Of a DNA stretch of 64,000 bases, positions 1-10,127 are shown one piece after another. Under the pieces are notes generated by a model that made no database searches, was not told the origin of the DNA, and saw nothing but the letters and a program-made list of their open reading frames with translations. This DNA comes from Athripsodes cinereus. Lineage: Eukaryota; Arthropoda; Insecta; Trichoptera; Leptoceridae. The stretch's first letter is position 1, and each line of letters begins with the position of its first letter. The translations under genes and the position numbers were made by a program. Where the stretch lies: NCBI GenBank assembly GCA_947579605.1, contig OX388314.1:9176001-9240000 (forward strand), written 5' to 3'.

Positions 1-825
1 AGAGTTTACGCGCCACTTAACTTGCGGAAGGAAGAGAAAAGTTGTTCTACCAACAGAAGATAGCGACCAACGGGACTGCCACGCATTGTAAAGAGCTTCG
101 AGACTTTCAGATTCAAATCGAAGGGGATCTGAAGGAGGCTGCAATTCAAGATCTCCAATCATTGAAGGACGATCTCTCTTGAAATTGAAAATACAGGCCC
201 TTCGCTGAATCTCCAAATCCAGTGGGACCACGCCAGCCACCACAGGCAGTGCGTCCGTCGCGCATGTTTTATATGCCTTTGTCATGGCGACAAGAGGAAA
301 CCTCTGTGCACTTAGTAATATACGTCGGACATATTGAAACTCGCAGCGGTGAGCCCAGCAGCCTGCGGCGTAAGCCAATATACCCAAGTAAATAGCATTG
401 TAATATACTTTCACAACTTGATATTGAAGTCCCCACCTACCTTTTGACAATGAGAATATTGCAAAGAAACCCTTTTTTGCATTACAAATAGATTTTTTAA
501 TGTGTGGCATAAAATCTAGGCCAGTATTTAGAACAACCCCCAAATTTACCACCTCCTTATAAAACCTAACGGGAGTGTTCAAGAAAGAAAACGTTGGATT
601 TCTATTGAGAACGCCCCTCAACATTACGGCAGATGTTTTATGAGGTGCAAATTCAAGCCTGTTACTGCGACCCCACTCAGCGACCAGAGACAAACTAATT
701 GATGCCTTTTCCTCCAGTTGCCGCCTTGAGTTTCCCTCGATACATAGAATGGCATCATCAGCGTAGGCCTGGATATTACAGCCCACCGGAAGAGGAAGAT
801 CCAAAAGATCATCAAAGAGGATATT
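1..825 (-). pseudogene. R1-clade non-LTR retrotransposon, reverse transcriptase C-terminal part
   Basis: Read on the minus strand from about 825 down to the left edge there is one open frame of roughly 275 codons without a stop. It begins N-I-L-F-D-D-L-L and soon has the reverse-transcriptase catalytic box A-Y-A-D-D (near 755-769), the usual spacing for R1-clade elements (R1, TRAS, SART group). Downstream come the thumb and linker regions, with motifs such as VVNLGVVL, AYAAGCWAH and, near the left edge, GRTTFLFLP, which fits the R1 RNase-H-less C-terminal region. The upstream palm, endonuclease and ORF1 are absent: the element is 5' truncated at ~825. It runs off the window on the 3' side, so completeness there is unknown. 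The frame is unbroken, suggesting a fairly recent insertion. R1-clade membership rests on recognised motifs, not on a search. Confidence 0.8.
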
Positions 826-950
826 CGAAGATTGCCTGGAAGGCCACCCAAAAGATGGAAGGATAGTTGGTCTTCGGCGTCGCAAGAGGAAACAAATATC
901 GGCCAAACAGGTCAATGACCTACTGTAAGCAGAAGAAGAAGAAGTTAAGC
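820..950 (+). pseudogene. LINE ORF2 C-terminal end with AAG-repeat tail
   Basis: A short plus-strand frame (820-918) reads D-I-R-R-L-P-G-R-P-P-K-R-W-K-D-S-W, the basic 'GRPP.RW.D' ending seen at the C-terminus of many LINE ORF2 proteins. It is followed by a stop and an AGAAGAAGAAG tail (about 936-950). It lies back to back with the minus-strand R1 fragment; both are cut at about 820-825. Short, so the call is tentative. Confidence 0.4.
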
Positions 951-2330
951 TATCTGTGGCGGTTAATTACACAGTCTACCGTTAACATTTTGATTTATTT
1001 ATAAATATATTGATAAACAGCTACACAAAGTATCAATCAATATTTAATACGTGGTTAATGAATTATTCCAATATTATATGACTGATTTATGAACAATTTT
1101 CCATACATATAATAATAACATATAATATACTTGCTTGTCATGTATTTCTTAAGTAAATGTAATCATAGTTACTAGGTCCTTGTACATTCATTAAGGGAGT
1201 ATCCATTAATCATGCTATTTATTCCGCCTGACACAAAACATTACTATTTTATTTATATTTTTCTCAAAAACTATCCACTGGATGATGAGTAATTAGAAAT
1301 TGAGTTTATACAAAGAAAAACAAGATCGGTAATTCAAAGAAAAAATCGTTCATGCAGTCGATCAAATTTTGCACCCAGTTTTATATTAACGTTGGTTGTA
1401 AGACCATACATTGCTAATTCTTGAAGGCCATTGATGTTGGAACACATAAAATCCGAAAAAATGTACCACGCTGCAAGTCTATGAGTTTATATATCAAATT
1501 ATTTCTATGTTTATTAATGACATGTATAGTTCTTGGTTCAATTTTATTATTTTCTTTGAAGTAGGCTAAAGATACTCTTTTTAGAATATTTCGCATAAAC
1601 CTTTTGATGAGATAATGGATTTTTATCTGTAAGAAATGAGAATGATGATATATTTTGTCTACTGCACTTTTTATATTTTAAAGATTAAAATTATTTACAA
1701 ACACAATTTAGGCTAAAAGTAACAGAAATATTTTGGTGAAAAAATAAAACAAAATAAATGTGTTTTGAAAGTAAATTACATTTATTTATCGGCATTCCAC
1801 CCAATATCATAATATGAGTGATTTACAAGTAGCTTCAAAAGAAAATGTAAAAGATACAAAATACATAAATTATTATTTTACAAAATAGAGTTATTTTAGC
1901 AATATAAATTATTCGTTGATTGGTCGAAGCATAACATTAAACAAAACTGCTCTATAAAAGTATATTCCTTTGTTTACGGGATAACCACTCGTTTACAAGT
2001 TATTTATTCTATAATATTGTTAAAGGTATAATTATAATTATGTATGTTGGCTTAGGTTACAATCTGTTGACATTACAAAGTACGATCCATCTTATGTAAC
2101 CATATACCTAGTGGTGTCACCATACGACGCGACTAATCAGCTGTGCTCTTATATCAAATTATCTCTCACACATTAATCTTAACTTAAGTTGTGTTTACAC
2201 TATCTACAAAACTTTCAAATAATAATAACGGAGGGTTTAGAACATGTCGTGGAAAATGTAACAGCTCTTCTTTTATCTTTATGCACCCAAAATCGACTGA
2301 ATTATAAAAAAAATATTTAAAACTCAATTA
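951..2330. other. AT-rich DNA without recognised feature
   Basis: No coding frame above background and no tRNA-like or inverted-repeat structure was seen. A short stretch at about 1790-1830 resembles one at 13025-13065 (shared ATTCCACCC and GAGTGATTT), possibly an old dispersed repeat. Confidence 0.5.
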
Positions 2331-2728
2331 GAATGATTGGTAAAACTGTGCGTGATAGAGTGAGGAATGAGGATATTAGAAGAATGAGTGGATGCAAGAA
2401 GGGTGTTGTGGATAGAATTCGTGTAAATAAATTTAGATGGGTTGGTCATTTAGAATGTATGGAAGAGAAAAGAATGACAAAGAGGATATACTTGTCTGAA
2501 AGGAGGGGTGTGAGGAAGCGCGGGCGTCCGAGAACTACATGGCTTGAACATGTAGATCAAATTTTCCAGGACGGCCGTGTTTTGAGTAAAAGAAATCGAC
2601 GTGCATGAGAGAAATTGTATGACTATAGAAGAAGCGAAAGAAGTATCTAAGGACAGATCTAATGGCGTTTCTTTCTCTCTGCCTACCCCACTTGGGATAC
2701 GGCGTAAGGGAATAGATAGATAGATAGA
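2331..2728 (+). pseudogene. RTE-like LINE (TATAG/ATAG-tailed family), ORF2 C-terminus and 3' UTR
   Basis: A frame of about 90 codons starting at 2333 reads through a typical LINE ORF2 C-terminus: MIGKTVRDRVRNEDIRR, then the R-W-V-G-H-L box (about residues 37-42), then RKRGRPRTTWL (about residues 62-72). This is the class often mis-annotated as 'craniofacial development protein 2-like'. The 3' UTR follows, ending in CTACCCCACTTGGGATACGG, then an ATAGATAG tail at about 2711-2728. The upstream reverse transcriptase is missing (5' truncation). Truncated copies of the same 3' end occur at 7143-7395, 9415-9505, 19005-19260 and 43358-43577. Clade assignment to RTE is an inference. Confidence 0.75.
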
Positions 2729-2735
2729 CCTATAT

Positions 2736-3784
2736 ATTTACTGTAATTAAGATGATTTGTTAACAATTTAAACTTTTAACTGACAAAATATATTAAACAA
2801 GAGTTGTAGATTTAGAAAAATAATGTGCTTCATAGTGTACATGAAACGTATCAGTTTACTTCGATTATAAGTAATATCAAGATCTTATTGGGAATAATAT
2901 GACATAGACACTTATATTTTTTGGTAAATGGATCAAAAAATTAGGCCAAAAGGAATAATAATATTTAATTTTTATATTCGTCATGGATATTGTATTTCAA
3001 TAGTATCATCTCATAATATTATGTAATAATATATTGTGTGATTAACGACGATACAAAACAATATATTACATAATATGCGATATTACTTTTTTCTTTTTCT
3101 CCAAAAAAAAGGCTATGTAATCAATAAATTTAATTTGTCCCTTGAGTTTCCAGGCAAAGAAAAGATGTACAATCGTGAACATCTTAGCTTTTATTATATT
3201 TAATTATATAATCTGATATTTATTTGCAATTTATATTGCAGAGGTTATCGAACGCACGATACGCTTTTTTTAATCAGAAATTTATAAATATACTTTTAAT
3301 AAAATACCTAGGTACTTTTAAAATTAAACTCTTCGCTTTTCTCTTTCGTTCTAGATATCAATATATTATTTATCTTTAAGTGATATCTGTTTCCTTGACC
3401 TTTAAAGAAAAGGATCAACGCGCTACTGATGACATCCAATTATTATTATTTATATAGATAAACGAGTACACAGCGTTCTCACGAATAAGGAATAACTACT
3501 ATTCCAACCCTTAGGTCCAACTAAGAAACACCTTACATAAGTACAGGGATAAGTATTGCTCCAACTTGTTACATCCGTGCCATCACCGCTATTCCAACAA
3601 ATAGGTTAGCGTAATAAAAAGTTAGTTAAATAAAAAAGTTAGCCAACGGAAAAAATGCATGTTAAAAACATGTTAGTCGTCCTGACTATGCCTATAAAAA
3701 ATGAGTACCAATATGTGTTGCAAAAAATAATGTTTTATTTTTATGCTTAATAATAAAATCTTTTTGAAATATGTCAATTTATAG
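2736..3784. other. AT-rich DNA without recognised feature
   Basis: Nothing supported beyond simple AT-rich runs. Confidence 0.5.
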
Positions 3785-4030
3785 TCCAAACCGTGGAGCA
3801 ACTGACAAAGATTTGGTCTAGGTACTACTCTTTTTCATAAGTATTCAAGTGTTCTGTTAAAGGCATGTATTCGAAAAATGAAGAAATTTTGCAACTTACA
3901 TAAGTGAGGAAGTTTGCCACTCATCCTGAATGTCATATTTTTATTTGTACGGAGAAGACAATCTTTATTACATGCAGCTAGTCTGCTGGCTACCCCACTT
4001 GTGGGATATGCCGTGATGGTATGATATGGC
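3785..4030 (+). mobile_element. SINE-A copy, nearly full length
   Basis: Member of a family with about twenty copies here. Landmarks in order: a segment like CCGTGGAGC, 'TGGTCTCCCACTCTTCTCCG' (diverged here), TGTCCTGTAAAAGGCAGG, GTTCGAAAAA, GCCACCCATCCTGAATGTC, TTGGCACGAAGAGGACAGT, TTACATGCAGCTGATCTGC, then the 3' end CTACCCCACTTGTGGGATAT with GCCGTGATGGTAT. No clear A box is visible; GTTCGAAAAA weakly resembles a B box, so the pol III origin is uncertain and 'SINE-like' is the safe name. Confidence 0.7.
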
Positions 4031-4834
4031 ACAATTTATATTTTGTTAAAAGTGTTTGAAAAACTTTAATTTAAGTATCATTTTGAATACATGTACCATA
4101 GAACAAATTTGTTTTAAGAATAATTTTTTTTAGTTGAGTCAGAATTAATTTAAGACATGTCTAGCTAGCCACGTTTAAACCTAAATTTTCATGTGTAATA
4201 AATTATTACAAACTTACGCCGTAAATACTAAAATTCTTCAGAAGTTAATAAAATACAATGTAAATAATAAATAATTGTATCACCTTGAAGGTTACAACTA
4301 GGTAATTGAAAAGTTTTGTACGAGAATGTCATCACGCATTGTAGGTATCTACTAAATATTGCGAATGATTTTATTTGTTTAACATTACAAGATTAAATGC
4401 TGTGTGAATCTATTAATATTGATAACTCACTGTTAAATAATGTAATTCTTTGACCATATTTGATAATATGGAAAGTGAAATACCATCCATTTCAGATAAG
4501 AAATAGATATTGATACACTTTTTAAGAGTGTGATATTCGTTAAATTATGTAAATTCGTAATGTTAATAACAAAATATCGATGCAGTCTACATTATATGTA
4601 GGTATAAAATTTATTGACAAGACTTTCATATTTTTATGTGAATTTTTTTATTACTAGATTATTAAGACCATCAAAAATTAAACCGATTTCATGATGAGAT
4701 ATTTTTGTCTCCATACAACTCTATCCACTTAGAAAATGAAATGTTTGAAATATTTCATGCCAATATTTTTTTATTTATTTTCATTGTCCGTAGGCTCTTA
4801 CTATGTAGGCTTGTCATATATATTAAGTATGTGT
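4031..4834. other. AT-rich DNA without recognised feature
   Basis: No coding or structural signal seen. Confidence 0.5.
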
Positions 4835-5101
4835 ATTAATTAAAATAAAACACTTATTTGTAGTATATCCACGGTGACTTTTTATTGGACGCGAGCCGGC
4901 TTTCAAGAGCTTCCGCTCTTGGAAGCCGGCTCTTCCTCTCATCATCAGGCTGGCGAAAAAAAAAAAAAGTTTCTCTTTTTTTTTCCTTTTTTTTTTTTTC
5001 GCCAGCCTGATGATGAGAGCGGAAGCTCTTGAAAGCCGGCTCGCGTCCAATAAAAAGTCACCGTGGATATACTACAAATAAGTGTTTTATTTTAATTAAT
5101 T
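4835..5101. mobile_element. Inverted-repeat element with two ~110-bp arms (Penelope-like terminal-repeat pair, inferred)
   Basis: The left arm (4835 to about 4968) and right arm (about 4996 to 5101) are near-identical reverse complements around a poly-A/poly-T centre. The main difference is a ~20-base insertion in the left arm near 4918-4940. Each arm, read outward, contains CGCCAGCCTGATGATGAG, AAAGCCGGCTCGCGTCC and AATAAAAAGTCACCGTGG. A third, single and more diverged copy is at 31640-31795. The near-identity of the arms implies recent origin or conversion. Because the arms carry a hammerhead motif, as Penelope-like terminal repeats do, I infer that class; no reverse transcriptase is present and no clear target-site duplication was found. 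Confidence 0.6.
4994..5056 (+). ncRNA. Candidate hammerhead ribozyme (right arm)
   Basis: Core elements in order: CTGATGA at 5007-5013; stem II GAGAGC (5015-5020), loop GGAA (5021-5024), GCTCTT (5025-5030); GAAA at 5031-5034; stem III AGCC (5034-5037) pairing directly with GGCT (5038-5041) without a loop; cleavage base C at 5042. Stem I starts with GC (5005-5006) pairing with GC (5043-5044), then an internal loop and a T-run/A-run helix (4994-4999 with 5052-5056). All universally required core bases (C3, G5, A6, G8, A9, G12, A13, A14) are present. A loopless stem III is known from the dimer-active hammerheads of Penelope-like elements. The left arm has the same core on the minus strand, but stem II is disturbed by the ~20-base insertion. 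Confidence 0.6.
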
Positions 5102-6429
5102 CAACATGAATTTCCACCAAGTACCGTCGGTTGAAAATATCAACTTTATTATGTGTATTCATAATATGTTTCATACAATATATTAAAAATAGAATTCATA
5201 TTATTTGTTAATTTGTTCATAAAACAATTCAAGTAAAATAAAAATTAATTCTTAGTATTTTTCTAGACGAAAATGTAATTTATCCGGATCTACAACGTCA
5301 AATATTCAATTAATTATCACGTCCCTGCAATAAACTCGCCCATTATGCATAATTATTCGTCTATCCCATGTTGTTGTCTTATTATTTTTATCCAAATATT
5401 TTGTACAATAATGTTTTTTTTTTACAATGTGCACAGGATCAGACATTCAATTATAGTGCCTACATGATAACAAATTACAAAATCAAAAGGTGGACCAGTG
5501 ACAATCCTAAATTTACCTGAATGGTTTTAAAAAATCATCAAAGTTAAAAACAAAATACAAAAAAAAAACAAAAACACCATAACATGCATTTAAATTCATA
5601 AATAAGATAAAATTCAGGTGAACGAATTAATTAAGACTAAGTGAACAAAACAAGACTTAAAAATCAACGTAAGTAACAAAACAAAGTAATAAACATAGAA
5701 ATGTATTAAAACAAATCAAATAAAATGAGTGGATTCCAATGAATGTATAGAATAGCAACAAATGAATAAGATTAAAAATTAAACAAAAGTGATAATATGT
5801 ATTTAAACAATATATGGTAAAAGATTCAAATTAATGAATAAAATATAACAAACAAATAAAGTAAGATTAAAATCAAGTAAAAGTAATAAACCATAATAGA
5901 ATGTAATCAAAAGAAATAATCAATGTTGTTTATTATTATTATTATTAATTACAGAAAAAAAGCAATCAAACAATTCTATTCATTTCGCATTTCGTCAGTT
6001 GTGTAGAAGGATTTATCAACTAGATACGATTACACCATTCTCCGAAAGACCAACACATCATCACACTTAATTGTTACTGGAAGATAATAATATTATAACA
6101 CTTTGACATAGACAGCTAAGATCCAACTTTCATAGAGAGCTAGTGTTCTGTTGGTCGAATTTTATGCTTTGATCTTGCATTTTAATTATGAAAATCTTCA
6201 TTAAGTGGTGTATTATCTAGAATCTAGACAATACTTAAATAGTGCATTTTCATATACAAATTTTTCACAAAGGTACTACTAAGTGAAGAAAAAAATATGT
6301 AGGGTAGGGGGTATTGAGAACAATTCATTAGAATTTAATAACAATATACAAGAAATAACCAAGTTGAGAGCTAGTAATAAACGGAATATCTGCATCAATG
6401 ATAACTTTATAGGAGAATGCGAATTTTTA
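5102..6429. other. A-rich DNA, little content
   Basis: Mostly A-rich simple sequence. A 20-base echo of the GCAATAAAG-type LINE 3' UTR (GCAATAAACTCGCCCAT) lies at about 5327-5343. Nothing else supported. Confidence 0.4.
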
Positions 6430-6592
6430 GCCGAAATCATAAGCATTTTTTTATGCGAAAGTTTGCCACCCATCCTGAACGTCTTGATTTTATATTGGCA
6501 CGAAGAGGACAGTTTGCATGTTTCTTACATGCAGCTGATCTGCTGGCTACCCCACTTGTGGGATATGCCGTGATGGTATAGTATAGTATATA
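6430..6592 (+). mobile_element. SINE-A copy, 5' truncated, with TATAG tail
   Basis: Starts near GCCACCCATCCTGAACGTC and runs to the 3' end CTACCCCACTTGTGGGATAT, followed by GCCGTGATGG and TATAGTATAGTATATAG. It shows best the pentamer tail that the family shares with the LINE at 43358-43577. Confidence 0.75.
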
Positions 6593-7142
6593 GAATTTTT
6601 AGGAAATAGGTATTTTGTAATCAGAAATTAGCTTCAAATATACCATTGAATATAATAAGTATATAAAGGTTATGTATGTAGAATAGAATGAAAAGAAAAC
6701 AAACAAAAATTATTAACTCTTCACCTATTTTAAACGTCGGTAATAATAAACTTTGTTGTCGTAATTTGTGTTCATTATAATTATTGATATAAAAAGTAAT
6801 ATATATTTACAAACGGCTGCAATAAACCGTGAAACTAATTATACAGTCATGAGTAATTCATGTGAAAAACTTGATATTGTTTATAAAGATCACTTGAATC
6901 GGAGAAAGAATGAAGTTTTCAGAATAAATATCTTCACAAAAGCTTACACGTTTTCGTTTAATTTATTATTCACTGCACATCTTTACCATTTATACTTAGT
7001 AATAATTGACGAATAGGATGCCAAGAGAAATAGCTAGAACATGTATGTATCCAGCTATGTATCCAAAAACACCCCATAATGCATTTGTAGTAAGCACTAC
7101 ACAAGTTTTAATATTTAAGTGTAGATTCAGTGTTTATATTTT
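6593..7142. other. AT-rich DNA without recognised feature
   Basis: A frame of 82 codons at 6768-7016 has no recognisable motif or composition and is taken as chance. Confidence 0.4.
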
Positions 7143-7395
7143 TCAATGTCTTGTCTGAAGACTTGTCTGGAAGGAGAGGTGTGAGGACGCGGGCATCCGA
7201 GAGTTACATAGCTTGACCATGTAGATCAAATTCTCAAGGACGGCCGTGTATTGAGTAAGAGAAATCGACTTGCGTGCATGAGAAATTGTATGAATGTAGA
7301 AGAAGCGAAAAAAGTATGAAGGAATGATCTATAAGGCGTTCCGTTCTCTCTGCCTACCCCACTTGGAATACGGCGTGAGGCAATAGTATAGGTTT
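7143..7395 (+). pseudogene. RTE-like LINE 3' fragment (same family as 2331-2728)
   Basis: Parallels 2480-2735 almost base for base: ACTTGTCTGGAAGGAGAGG, GAGGACGCGGGCATCC, GGACGGCCGTGTATTGAG and the 3' end CTACCCCACTTGGAATACGG, then CGTGAGGCAATAGTATAGG. Small indels destroy the frame. Confidence 0.75.
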
Positions 7396-7779
7396 ATTCA
7401 ATGATTAAAGGAGTTTTAATTACTCCTTGTCTGAGAATATCTGTTTTAGCGAATATTTAAGTTCCCTATAACAAATTTAAATTGACTTAAAGCATGATTG
7501 CATTTTTACGCTCCGTAGAAGGAACTCGAAAGCAAGCAAGGAGCTTCAGGCAAAGGCTAGGTACGGATATAAACCTGTTTCAGGCAGCTTTATTGCAAGA
7601 CAACAACTTATAAAAATATCACTGTAATATCACCGGCCTTACTGACTGACGTCACAGCAAAGAGGAACAAAGACAATTTATATAACAGGCTCTTGTGCTT
7701 GAAAATATATTTCGAAATGTCACCTGATAATATTCATCACACATATCTTAATTGTCTCATACGTGAAGTTTATTAACAA
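7396..7779. other. No supported feature
   Basis: A moderately GC-rich patch at about 7505-7610 is free of stops in one frame but too short to identify. Confidence 0.3.
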
Positions 7780-7832
7780 ACACCTGGGTTTTACAAGACA
7801 CTCGAAAACTTGTGAAAAAAGTGGTAGACTTT
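7780..7832 (-). mobile_element. SINE-A 5'-half fragment
   Basis: CACCTGGGTTTTACAAGACA, then CTCGAAAACTTGTG and GTGGTAGAC: the reverse complement of the SINE-A 5' half, about 60 bp before another copy in the opposite orientation. Confidence 0.5.
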
Positions 7833-7889
7833 GAAAACTATTTTGAGCCTTTTAAAATAAAATAACATATTGAAAAAATAATTATTGAA

Positions 7890-8305
7890 TTTGGAGCCTC
7901 CGATAAAGAAAATGTCTCCCAATCTTTATCCTCGGAACCCCAGGTAAATAATATGTATCCCACTCTTTATCCTCGGAACCCCAGGTAAATAATATGTATC
8001 CCACTCTTTATCCTCGGAACCCCAGGTAAATAATATGTATCCCACTCTTTATCCTCGGAACCCCAGGTAAATAATATGTATCCCACTCTTTTCTGTAAGC
8101 TTCGAGTGTTTTATAAAAGGTGGGTGCTCGTAATGCATCACGTGTAAGATAATTTACACCTATAAATCAGCGACGAGGCATGCCACCTATCATGAATTTA
8201 TTATTTTTAATGGCGCGGAGGGCACAATATGCATGTTGATTATATGCAGTTATTCCGCTGGCTATCCCACTTGTGGTATATACCATTTGTGGTATAGTAC
8301 AGCAT
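7890..8305 (+). mobile_element. SINE-A copy enlarged by internal tandem repeats
   Basis: Begins CCTCCGATAAAGAAAATGTC and ends CTATCCCACTTGTGGTATAT, then ACCATTTGTGGTATAG. The segment corresponding to CTCCCACTCTTCTCCGTAAG has been expanded into 41-bp repeats (7918-8091); the rest of the element follows from about 8085. Confidence 0.7.
7918..8091. repeat. 41-bp tandem repeat, ~4.2 units
   Basis: Unit starts at 7918, 7959, 8000, 8041 and 8082, each CCCACTCTTTATCCTCGG followed by AACCCCAGGTAAATAATATG. Units two to four are identical, so expansion is recent. Confidence 0.95.
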
Positions 8306-8339
8306 AATATAAAAAAAAATCATGTAATAATAATAATAA

Positions 8340-8646
8340 TCTTTATTATTATTCTTTATTATCCCAACATTATTCGAGTTGATTCTTCCATGATGTTCTA
8401 TGAAATAGTACAATCATGGGAGATCACTTACAGAGCTTCAGGGACAAAAACCTTCTTACTATCCTGGTGGACGATAGAAGTACGGCCTTCTGCATGCAGT
8501 ATTTGAGCCTGTCATCTACTCCCAGTTTTCTGAGATTGCTTGACAGACTCTTAGGTATTAAACCATTCACAGACAACACTATAGGCACGATGATTGTGGT
8601 AGGTGTTCTCCACATATCTTTGATTTCATGAGCAAGATCAAGATAA
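8340..8646 (-). pseudogene. Restriction-like-endonuclease LINE (R4/Dong-like), C-terminal fragment with TAA-rich tail
   Basis: The minus strand from 8646 to 8424 encodes LDLAHEIKDMW, then IIVPIVLSVNGLIPKSL, then LLSSTRIVRRFLSL before a stop. This aligns motif for motif with the C-terminus of the element at 16620-17439 (ELAGEIKNIW, IIPLVMSATGVTPKSL, INTCNIVKRFLN), the region just after the PD-(D/E)XK nuclease of R2/R4-type LINEs. The ~80-base 3' UTR ends in an AATAATAATAAAG-like, TAA-rich tail (about 8325-8360). Dong-type elements in moths insert in TAA repeats, so R4/Dong is the best guess. Strongly 5' truncated. Confidence 0.65.
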
Positions 8647-8775
8647 AATCTTTATTGCACAAAATTAGTATACAAAGAAGAAAAAACATGGTAACATAAC
8701 AATAAAATACATAATTTTGTGCAATGGGCGAGTTTATTGCTGAAGCGCAATATCTTCCAACTAACCCATTAAACA
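8647..8775 (-). mobile_element. 3' UTR of a GCAATAAAG-type LINE
   Basis: On the minus strand the fragment reads GGGTTAGTTGGAAGATATTG, then AATAAACTCGCCCATTGCAC, and ends GTGCAATAAAGATTTT. I recognise this as a frequent lepidopteran LINE 3' end. Related pieces are at 18245-18462 and 28081-28135. Confidence 0.6.
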
Positions 8776-9414
8776 AAAACAAATAATAAAATATAAATAA
8801 ATAAGTAAAACAAAATAAAATAATTTAAGATATATATAGATAAATATATAAATAAACACATATGTATACCAAAATAAATTTACACATAAAATAAGCTACT
8901 CAAATATATACCTAATCAAAATAAATAACATCGGATAAGCGACTCGACTGGCCTATTTGAAAGAGTCGTCAATGTAGTAGGAATATGTGAATTCTACAAC
9001 ACAATAAGAATGTATATTGTAGGTATATATGCTATTGTTACGCTACCATGCCCTACCTCAACATAGAAATACTTTTACTTGGTATACCAATATATACACA
9101 TACACATACTTAATACCCCCTTTATTTTATTACAAAGCACCCGAATTTGAGTGAATTATACCTATATTGCACCGTAGGCATAGGTTGTAAATTCATATAG
9201 CTTCATAATAATTAACAAATTAGTCGAGACAGCATTCATTCATAAGCCAGAATGAGATGCAAATGTAGAAGCAAGTGCAAAACAAGGACAACGCGGTCAA
9301 TGCCCTCACAGAATAAAAACAACTATAGAAGTAAAAAACACCCAGGCCTGCTGTCGGGAATAAATGTGTTTATTGCGTACCGAATCTGTGCGTGTACATA
9401 CTAAAAAAGTAGGG
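8776..9414. other. AT-rich DNA without recognised feature
   Basis: Nothing supported. Confidence 0.5.
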
Positions 9415-9505
9415 CACATAACAATACAATTACTCCTCATACACGCAGGTTGATTTCTTTTCCTCAATACGCGACCATCCACGTGAATTTGATCCACGCG
9501 ATCAA
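9415..9505 (-). pseudogene. RTE-like LINE fragment (same family as 2331-2728)
   Basis: The minus strand gives GATCAAATTCACGTGGATGG, then TCGCGTATTGAGGAAAAG and AAATCAACCTGCGTGTATG, parallel to 2545-2620. The 3' tail is lost. Confidence 0.6.
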
Positions 9506-9897
9506 GTCACGTATTTCTCGGACGTCGGCGGCTCTTCTTCGTCATTATTAAGAAGTTCAATGGAAGCCTCCAGGATATCCATGAGGCGACGCCGGAGGCG
9601 GTGGACTGGTTGGCGGCACTGGATCCGAGGCTGTAGTTCTGATGCGACTGCTTTTTTGACCCAGCCCAAATTGGGTGAAGACACCTAAATCACCGCCCAC
9701 ACGAAAAGTAAAGTAAGTATTTCATCATCCATGCGCTCCACATGTCCAAACTATCTTAACATATTTCCACGAATTCTATCCATAAAACTCCTCACCAAAA
9801 ATATTCTCTATACTTTAAAAAAGTTTTATTTCGTTTATTCATAGATTTTTATATATAATACCTAGATGGAGTACTCGTATGTATATTCATTATAATA
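9506..9897. other. GC-richer island of unknown nature, then AT-rich DNA
   Basis: Bases 9506-9690 are distinctly GC-richer than their surroundings. The minus strand has a 60-codon frame (9502-9684) with acidic end NNDEEEPPTSEKYVT. I do not recognise it; it may be a remnant of a retroelement or an exapted exon. Confidence 0.3.
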
Positions 9898-10127
9898 AAG
9901 TGAGGTACCAGTTTTCGGCACTTTTGACAGAACGGTTGGCGAAAAGAAGTGTGGCAAATTGCTAAAAACGTCGACGAGAACTTCAAAAAATGTCCAATTA
10001 GGTTTATATAAATGTAAAAATGATATATTTTTATAAAAATTCAAGAAATAGTCCATAAAATGTAGGAAACACCACACGTTTTCGCCAAGCGTTCTGTCAA
10101 AAATTCACAGATTATTTGCCTCACTTT
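9898..10127. mobile_element. MITE-like element with ~55-bp imperfect terminal inverted repeats
   Basis: The left end AAAGTGAGGTACC... and right end ...GCCTCACTTT are inverted. Inside, TTTTGACAGAACG and TTGGCGAAAA recur in both arms (9925-9950 and about 10078-10105). No coding capacity; the target-site duplication is unclear, so the superfamily is undetermined. Confidence 0.7.

Noticed and set aside
3424..3460. Another CTGATGA as hammerhead core
   Set aside because: No GAAA or stem II at the right distance.
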